Positions 56,908-64,000 of a stretch of 64,000 nt of DNA are shown piece after piece. Both the position numbers and the translations under genes were made by a program. The stretch is from Enoplolaimus lenunculus (lineage: Eukaryota; Nematoda; Enoplea; Enoplida; Thoracostomopsidae). The stretch lies in NCBI GenBank assembly GCA_030248215.1, contig JASANG010002281.1, forward strand, positions 1-64,000. Reading direction: 5' to 3'. The notes beneath the pieces are model-generated. The model did no database searches. It saw only the letters and a list, made by a program, of their open reading frames with translations, and had not been told where the DNA came from. The first letter of the stretch is position 1, and each line of letters opens with the position of its first letter.

Positions 56908-59262
56908 GTATTGTTTTTGCAGTATTTGTCAACGATGCATTCGTAAAATGGATCATCATTGTCCATGGGTAAATAATTGCATTGGTGAAAGTAATCAAAA
57001 ATTCTTTGTTCTATTCACGGTACGTCTTTGTTATTGTTTTCTTTTTGTTTTCGATCGAGCGGTCGTAGTAAATCATTAAATTGGAGCGCCAGGATCGTTA
57101 TTACGTACAAAAGGTGCATCTTGCTTAGTATAGAGATACGTTTGTATTTGCACGTGCGTGACTTGTTCAGTGTTCTATGAAAGCTCAGTTCAGAAAGTGA
57201 ACTCCGGCATAAGAAATTACGCATGGGAACTTGCAGTAAGTTGGTGCTTTATTTGAGAACCTTTGTAACGCTCACGGACTGGCCGTTGCCGAGCGGTATT
57301 GTACGCAAATTGCGCGTGTCCGATACCGCACGGTTACAGAAGGGGATAGACGTCGCCGTATGGTTAGAATATCGATGTGTCTTTGTTGAACAAATGTTTG
57401 AACTATAAATTCACTTTTTGTTTTCAGTTTTACATTGCTGCAGTGTCTTTGCATGCGTTGTATTGGGGTGTGTGGCAGTTTATGCTATGCGTTGAAAAAG
57501 ATTGGCTTAGTAAGTAGAAATCTATTGCTTCTACCTTACGTTTGGATATTTTGAATTTTTAAAATCGCTTTGTTAAGTCTGTATTGATTGATAAAGTGAT
57601 CAGATATATCCGTGAAAATGATTATTCAATGTTGTGAAACTAAATATTCCTATGTTTTCTATTAAACCTGATTTCTAACTTTGTGTTTCTACTGATGTGC
57701 GCTGTGACTTCTTCACATGCACCGTTATTCCGCTCGACCTTGTTACGAGAAGTTTCTAAATAACCGTATTTACAGGTACATCGGATAATAATAGTATTTG
57801 TCAGTATTAGTCTGATTGTTTCATTTCATATGTTTCAGATTGCAGCTATTTTTCGCCTCCGGCAACTACGATCTTACTTGTGTTTTTGCTTTTCGAAGGT
57901 CTCTTATTTGCCATTTTTACTGTAGTTATGTTTGGTACTCAGATTCATGCGATATGCACAGATGAAACGGTAAGTTTGCAAAAATGGACTGAGTTTGAAT
58001 ATATTATATTTTCACCGGAATTGCTATTATGGCCTAATTCGATTAAAATGTAATGCCTGTTCTTGCGTTGAAAGATGCAGGAATCGAAATTTTTAACGGT
58101 TTCATGGCAAGTCTAAATTTGAACTTTTACACTAGATAATTGATTATTTAGGTTACAACCAAGTTATATAACTTCAGTCCTAAAGGATTTTGGGGTGTGA
58201 CGCATCTGAATAAATTGATTATAAGCCTCCGAACCCGATAAATGAATAGTTACGAATTTGGAATTAGCTTAATTGTATATCCTAAATTAGGATTTTTCAT
58301 TATTTTACTAATTATTGGGTTACAAGCAATCAAATTCAACGCTAAACAAATTTGTGCGATGAATCTGAATAAATTGTTTATGAACCTCCAAAACCGACAA
58401 ACGAATAGCAAGTTAATAACTAATTTGCAAATAATTAGTTTAGAAATTGCGACACTTTTTAAATGACTTCATTGATTATTAGGGTTTTACATTTGAATAG
58501 TTTTATTGAAAATAAGTTTTACCTTATGTTTTCATTACGCATAAAAACCAGGGTATTCTGACTTTTAGTAATTTTCTAATAATGGTACCAAATAGAGATG
58601 TGCTGAATAATCGGTATCGATATCGACATCGGTAATGTTTTTACGTTTCTTGAGTGTCGGCATCAGCGCTGCAAAAGGACCAATTCTTTGCCGAAGGTTT
58701 TTGCATTTAGCAGTATGGTGGAACGCTATCAATTTTGCATACTTGCTGGCGTATATTAGTGCGTCTGATCGAAAAACTGTGATGCCTGTTGTGTTTGTGT
58801 TTTTGAAACATTTAATGAAATGAACAGTTTTCAAGAAATTATAACCCTTTATGGTTGTTTGTTAGTGGTTAAGACATTAAGACATTGTGTTTGTAATCAT
58901 GTAGTATAGTAATCCTAACGGTTGTATGAAAATTATAATCAGCATCGGCAAACCTGTTGGTATCGTCACATCACTAGTACCAGTAGCTATTTGCTTCGTA
59001 ATTACAGTAAACGATGCATTCCATTTCGCGGAGTTTACATTCAACTCTAAAAAATGTTCATGCTCATAATATTGTGAGACTGAATTGGCTTGCCTATTTT
59101 CAGGGCATCGAACAGCTTAAGCAAGAAACCAAAACATGGGCGCAACATGATTCATGGAAAAGTATGCAAATTGTATTCGGTGGGCGAATGTCGCTAAAAT
59201 GGCTTAATCCGTTCGCATCGTCCTATGTCAATCATCGAAAACCGTTTGAATATTCCGTTTAA
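54123..59262 (+). CDS. ZDHHC3: ZDHHC3/7-type palmitoyltransferase (GODZ-like)
   Basis: Seven exons on the plus strand: 54123-54232, 54484-54637, 56115-56239, 56923-57019, 57428-57509, 57839-57969 and 59104-59262 (858 nt, 285 residues). All junctions are GT-AG and in phase. The start is the first ATG after an in-frame TGA. Order: short N-terminus with VRDGCG, span 1 (about 29-54), span 2 (62-82), LTDPGAV, zinc-binding DHHC cysteine-rich domain (115-149, [16 protein letters not shown], catalytic Cys143), spans 3 and 4 (about 157-180 and 198-222), TDETGIEQLK, then a tail ending FEYSV. It closely matches vertebrate ZDHHC3 and ZDHHC7, Golgi enzymes that S-palmitoylate receptor subunits and signalling proteins by a Cys-acyl intermediate. 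One invertebrate gene probably stands for both vertebrate paralogues. Introns carry a broken retroelement fragment, (TA)n tracts and a hAT-like MITE. Confidence 0.95.
55275..56061 (-). mobile_element. Broken Ty3/gypsy-type LTR retrotransposon fragment
   Basis: A minus-strand fossil fragment inside ZDHHC intron 2, antisense to the host gene. Recognisable parts are the end of the protease-to-RT linker and the first part of reverse transcriptase, with [22 protein letters not shown] and [15 protein letters not shown], typical of Ty3/gypsy (Metaviridae) elements. No LTRs, integrase or gag region are seen, so it is a partial, inactive remnant. The well-kept RT motifs suggest a moderately young insertion. 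A 21-bp perfect inverted repeat lies at its upstream end (55972-55992 and 56041-56061). Confidence 0.85.
56398..56904. repeat. (TA)n and A/T-only tracts in ZDHHC intron 3
   Basis: A (TA)n run of about 80 bp at 56398-56478, an almost pure A/T stretch with long A runs at 56640-56750, and a second (TA)n run of about 80 bp at 56814-56904. The second run ends about 18 bases before the acceptor of the exon at 56923. Confidence 0.9.
58170..58490 (-). repeat. Two copies of the unit of about 165 bp, in the last ZDHHC intron
   Basis: On the minus strand this reads CCCTAATAATCAATGAAGTC ... and GGTTTATAATCAATTTATTC-type blocks. It is homologous to the arrays at 1860-2340 and 44225-45035. As in those genes, the unit is antisense to the transcript. 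Confidence 0.75.
58593..58976 (+). mobile_element. hAT-like MITE, sister of 53586-54001
   Basis: The left end TAGAGATGTGCTGAATAATC and the right end GGTATCGTCACATCACTA, flanked by GTACCAAA and GTACCAGT (6 of 8 bases alike), with subterminal TATCGATATCGACATCGG. It lies in the last ZDHHC intron and is more decayed than its sister. Confidence 0.7.
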
Positions 59263-59264
59263 CT

Positions 59265-59710
59265 ATGCCAGAAGATAAGCACTGTGGCTCGGGTGAAGCT
59301 GCAAGCTATCTAATCTTTTGTTCTGATAGGCATCAATTTGGGTTAGACCTTGATACGTTGAGTGAGGATGGCGTTGTGCTGGACCTTAGCATATTAGATG
59401 GATACGAAGGGTGTAACCAGGAGGAAGTAAGTTGGGATTAGAATCTCGCTTGCGATATTCATCTTTGGACTTTGGAACTAATTCTGTTGGTAACACATTA
59501 AACCTAACTTGAAAGTTTTATAAGAACGTGATCCCTTTTCCAAAATCCTGATTACGCTCGTGATAGACACATATTCAGTGTTGTGACAGCGGACCAGTGG
59601 GATTTGATTGCCAGATGTATTTGGACTCCGGTATGGCGGGTATTGGGTTCGTGGATGATGCTGCTGGTAACGAGAACAGTGAGCCTTATTTATTTTTCAA
59701 TTGTGTATAG
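59265..59710 (+). CDS. Possible spliced small ORF abutting the ZDHHC stop codon
   Basis: An ATG lies two bases after the ZDHHC stop, in another frame. It opens 54 codons (MPEDKHCGSGEAASY ... CNQEE) up to a strong donor, GAA|GTAAGT, at 59426. A candidate acceptor, ATATTCAG, at 59578 continues in the same phase with CCDSGPVGFDCQMYLDSG, reaching a stop at 59708-59710. The joined frame would encode 97 acidic residues, with no membrane span, signal peptide or known domain. It could be a second cistron, a reading frame of an alternative transcript, or a chance frame in the ZDHHC 3' UTR. No trans-splice acceptor was seen just before the ATG. Confidence 0.35.
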
Positions 59711-62024
59711 TATCTATTTCACAGCTTATGAAGATTTGTAACTTCATAGTTTGGTGAATTGGAAGCTTCTGAGTTTAATCGTTTTGCAATTGGCTTATCG
59801 TGTTGTGTTACTGTGTACAATTTTACGATCATAGATCATGAACTGGCGATAGACATTATAACACGAGTACAATTGTGGATTTGATATTTTGCGTATCTGA
59901 CGGAGGTCATATTGTCATCGAGATTTTACTTTACTTGCTTAGTAGGTACGTTTCTGTTTTCTAACGCTTGTGAGCTTTTTTGTTGATAGCGTCAATGACT
60001 TGATTTAATAGGGCTCTGTTTTTAGCAGGTGTTCTGTTAGCATTTTGTTAATTTCTGAACTAATTCGGCATTGTGTTTTCTAAATTTCGATGAACTTTCT
60101 GTGACCGACCCCGGATGTATTAGTGTATGACGCCAATATTAATTTTGGATTTGATCGTCTATGTTTTAAATATATGGACGATTTGATGATAGCTCTTGTA
60201 CCTTGCGAACCGCTAAAATCTTGCCTCGAAACTTTGACTAATTAAAATGCGAATGGCTGTTAATATGTGAGGCTTTTTGTTCAGAAATCCGCTGCCATCT
60301 GGTGAATTGCGTCACAGTTTTGTGAGAATACTGTTTACAAGGCATGGTGTCTATGTGGCAATTGGAGGAGTGTAAAATCTAGGCTTGTATTCTCAAAGTA
60401 AATGGATCTAGCACTTATTACCAGTTGGGGTGATAGGTCTTGTAACATTCGAACCTGAGAATAGTGAGGTTGGAATGACAGCACGTTTTTTGGGAGTTTG
60501 TTTTGCTCAACTTCTGTACCAATTTCGCGATTACTGGAGTCTGTCAGTTTGAAAACCTATCTCTAACTGGTGATAGGTGCTATATATAACTTCCTCCATA
60601 TTTTTCGAGATATTTATGTATGACTTCAATTTATTTTATTCATGACAGCGAGAAACTTGTTATATGCCCAATTTGGTAAGTGATACCTGAACATTTATAC
60701 AGTATGCGATTGTGACTCCATGTTTGTATTATGCGGAGTGGTGTTCCATGTTATTCACGTGGTCTTTACCGGTGGCACTAAGACTTGTTTATTTTCCCCT
60801 TAAGTGTTAATTTAATAGAGGTGAAAATCCCCTTATAGTTTTTATCGTTTGCATTACATATTACATGCTTATCTTAGGCTCAGTGTTAGGTTTAGGTTTA
60901 AGTTTATATTTATTCTCAGGCTTAGGCTTCAGACTCAGGTTCGTTATGCGTAAGGGGGAAACATGCGATGGGGTGGAGATAAATAAACATGTACCGTACC
61001 GGCAACCATTTTTAAGCTAGGTACTCGTGTTGAATGCTAGGGTTTGATCATTAAGGTCGGATCATGTAAAACACAGGCTGAAGGATCATGTGAGACATGG
61101 GGTCGATCCGTTATGGGATTTTTTCATTGGACCATTGAAATTCGTGTTCCGGCCGAAGTTCTTTAAAAATTTAATTCATTCATTCTGGGATTTTCCCTGA
61201 ACAATTAAAAATGTTGTGACGTTTGAACACACAGCGCATAGTTAAGAATATTGATAATTATTAAATTAGAAGAATAAATTTATTTATATCTATAAGTTAA
61301 GGTTTAATGATTTATGCTGTTTTGATAATTATTATGACCGCATGTGGCAAAGACTAAGGTATGTTAATGCATGTTCAGCCCGTCCATTATTGTTTGGAAC
61401 TATGTTAAGAGTTGCATAAATTTTTTAGCCAATATAACGCTCGAGCAGCATTAGACATTTGGCCATATTCTCAAACGTGTGTAGCATCTATCATCAGTAT
61501 ATGCTGATAGACCTCGGAACTTTCGAAACAATGAATGAATAGTTTGTTTTGAAATTCACCGCTGCTGTCCAAAATTTAACATTCACAGCTACCGTGGTTT
61601 GCTGATCTTAGCCGCTTTACTTTCGGTTGCAGGGTATTTTGTCCAACTCTTGTTTCTGCTACGGGTTGTCTTTCACCTCCGGTTGCACCCTGTCTATCAC
61701 AAACTGGCGATTAGTGCTACACATAATCGAGAGTCAAGTGTACAGACTTAAATTGAATAGAAAGCTAAATATCGGTGTGTGTGTATATTATATTATCTAT
61801 ATTCATTCCAGTGTTAGGTATCAGCATTTATTTTTGTTATGATGCAAATATGCGTGAAGTCTGTCAAAATATAGTTTGGGTCATGTTTAGCATCGCAAGT
61901 TGCACGTTACCAGAGTGTCACCGGGGACGGGTTGATGGGTTGAACCCCAGAACCCCGCTGGCGATATTATCCATTGGTTTTAGGCATTTTGAGGAGTAAC
62001 ACAAAAAACCGCGTTTGAAATTTT
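59711..62024. other. Spacer downstream of ZDHHC; no further gene seen
   Basis: No exon supported. ATATTCTCAAA-family foldback elements lie near 60388-60600 and 61464-61530. A TTAGGC-type tract lies at 60870-60945, and an isolated CACCTCCGGTTGCACCCTG end of the hAT-like family at 61675-61692. No obvious early poly(A) signal for ZDHHC was noticed. Confidence 0.45.
60388..60600 (+). mobile_element. Foldback MITE, ATATTCTCAAA family
   Basis: The left part TATTCTCAAAG ... TAGCACTTATTACC pairs with GGTGATAGGTCTTGTAAC and CTGAGAATA downstream. A second hairpin arm, AACTGGTGATAGGTGCTATA, lies near 60560-60580. It shares the internal TTTGAAAACCTATC with the copy at 19145-19349. Confidence 0.55.
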
Positions 62025-62191
62025 GGCCAATGTAAAGAACAGAGGCGGAACAGTATTATAAGCATTTTCCTAAGTGTAAGAATGAGTTTATTCGTAAGCC
62101 AAAGCCAAGCAAAAAAATAGCCTAACGCCTATTAAGCTTACTCTATTGCAGTCCCACAAAAAACGTTCCGCCCGTGATCTTTACATGGACC
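62025..62191 (-). mobile_element. Compact MITE of the TTAGGC-core family, well-kept ends
   Basis: The left end GGCCAATGTAAAGAACAGAG plus GCGGAACAG and the right end GTTCCGCCCGTGATCTTTAC plus ATGGACC are long inverted repeats. The hexamer core is short and diverged. This copy defines the family ends best. Confidence 0.8.
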
Positions 62192-63908
62192 GAAATTTTT
62201 ATGACGTAATCCCCTTTAACAAAATTCTGGCTATACGCTTATGCACGGTTAGTGTTATTTTTTAGACAGACTCATAAACAAACCGCTTTTATATCTACAT
62301 TGCGGATTGCGTGATTTTCAGTTATATAAATAGAGCCTAATGGCCTTTTCGAAAGCAAATGCGGTCCTAATAAAACTGATTTAATGGGGCGTTTGTTCTT
62401 TTATTCTTGTGAGAACTGCATAGTTTGTGAGTGAAATTTGAAACGGAAATCTGTGGACGTCTATTGCTCTGGTTAAGCACAACTAAAAATGGTCCTGTAA
62501 TAAAGTTTTTTGCTTCTGAACCCCCTGAATACCAGACAATAATATTTACTAGTATGCGTAGTTGTACATGTGCAACTGGACAAAGGCTTCTCCGGTCCTA
62601 GGATAAATTGTTACCTGGGCTCGTCGTATTAAGTGAACAAAATTCAAAACGGTTTTTTTTAAAAACTGTAGTGCTTTGATACATATCAAACATATCAGTT
62701 ACGACAGGTATTCTACTATTATCAATGCGTACAGCATACTTACATCTAATTTGCATACGTAACGTAAAACAAAAATCTGTTGGAACGCTGCCCAAACTAC
62801 GTATGTGGGGCGTTCCAGCTTTAATATATAGATATAATGGTAATGTATATATATTACCGTTGTAGCGAAAAATGGCATCTAATCTTTAAACATTGCGGTT
62901 CAATCTTTGCATCTGGCAGTCATCTTTTTGCTGAGTAAATAGTTTATAATGCAGATTAAGTAGTGGCGTTTAGCAAACGGAAGAGTCTGTTTGAAAGTTT
63001 TATATGACAACGCGCTTGTGAGTTAGAATATGCAGTAATTTTTCACTTCGTGCAATTGTATAACATATTTTCCATGTATACATGTTAATTGAAATAAATT
63101 CTGCTGTGCTTTCCGTTCAATGAATGTTTGCCTGCGTATTATTATAATGCGTTATCGCATGAGTAAATTTTAAAAGCCGTCGAGGCTTTAAATTGGTTGT
63201 TGGATTTGGGCAGATATGATTAGCATTTAGCACTCAATAGCACACGAATCCGTCGCAGGACAGGCAAGCCAGGCATAAGAATTTTTAAGTTATGGTGTTA
63301 GCAACAGTGTGAACAGCGAAGTTTGATTTGGGGGCGTCCAATGATCCATGTTAGTCGTTAAGTTTTTCGAAACCAAAAGGTTGACCGAATCGCAGAAATA
63401 ACTTTCGTTTTAAAGTGTCGTAACTTTTAGCAAACTGGGTGGTGAATCGCCCGCCACATGAGCACGACTGCAAGAAAATGTCTCTAGTCAAGCGGGCATA
63501 AATTTGACGCTATTGTCTCATTCAAGCATAAAACTTTAATTTTTCAAAGGATGCAATACGTAAGTGATGTTTGTGGCTAATTTTGAGTCAAAACAGAAGT
63601 AAAACAACAACGAAATCAACTGAACTAACAGCTAGATGCTTATTAGTTGTGAATACCGGTACAAAACCTTGGCGATCAGATCTGTTTTGGACGAAGAAAT
63701 TCCAATTCTAACCACTATAGGGCTTAAAACAGAATGAACTTGAACACAAACGTAAATTTAGCATTATTGCAATATAAAATTTTAGTTTGCTTTGGTTCTA
63801 TTGAGAGAAGTAGCTTTTGTTTTTTTATAGATTATAAATTGTAAAAAACCGTCGCGAACGCAAAGCCGAATTGTTTTTGATTTCGGACACCGAAAAATTA
63901 ATTCATAA
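62192..63908. other. Gene-free right part of the window
   Basis: No coding exon, RNA gene or tandem array recognised on either strand. The sequence is AT-rich throughout. Confidence 0.45.
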
Positions 63909-64000
63909 CGGGCAAGCAACCGGAATTCCGGTTCCGGTAGAAAAATCCGGTATTTTTCACTCTGCGGTTCCGGTAATAAATCTGGTATTTTTTCACCGGA
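63909..64000 (+). mobile_element. Left end of a hAT-like CCGG MITE cut by the window edge
   Basis: GGGCAAGCAACCGGAATTCC followed by GGTTCCGGTAG and further CCGG/GGTATTTTT blocks matches the left end of the element at 47607. The right end lies beyond 64000. Confidence 0.6.

Overview
This is eukaryotic, metazoan DNA of about 37% GC by eye. It holds intron-bearing genes with canonical GT-AG junctions and many small non-autonomous DNA transposons, with no operon, Shine-Dalgarno or CRISPR signals. The NETO-like and GODZ-type genes read as chordate-like. Together with short introns and abundant MITEs, this suggests an invertebrate deuterostome, most likely an ascidian tunicate. That taxon is inferred, not proven.

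Layout. (1) 1.6-4.9 kb, minus: four internal exons of an ENPP4/5-like ectonucleotide phosphodiesterase. Its first exon and its 3' part were not found. (2) 13.76-25.4 kb, minus: a complete-looking NETO-like receptor auxiliary protein of nine coding exons and 1592 residues. Its order is signal peptide, S/T/P-rich stalk, CUB, CUB, LDLa, one membrane span and a very long Gln-rich cytoplasmic tail. (3) 27.0-27.24 kb, minus: one unidentified coding-like exon. (4) 38.8-47.1 kb, minus: PIGO, the GPI-anchor ethanolamine phosphate transferase 3, complete except for its N-terminal exon. (5) 54.1-59.3 kb, plus: a complete seven-exon ZDHHC3/7 (GODZ-type) palmitoyltransferase. Two bases after its stop begins a possible spliced small ORF of 97 residues.

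The rest is intron and intergenic sequence full of repeats. It includes hAT-like MITEs with 8-bp target duplications, pogo/Tigger-like MITEs with TA duplications, foldback elements (one nested in another element), a MITE family with TTAGGC-like cores, tRNA-derived Pol III units at 19 and 49-53 kb, five minisatellites, a tandem repeat of about 165 bp shared by introns of three genes, and one broken Ty3/gypsy fragment.

The host genes do not form a pathway. PIGO and ZDHHC act in the secretory system (GPI-anchor assembly and S-palmitoylation). The ENPP and NETO products are expected at the cell surface. No wholly new system is evident. The best leads are the ORF abutting ZDHHC, the unidentified 27-kb exon, the tRNA-headed repeat units and the shared intronic satellite.
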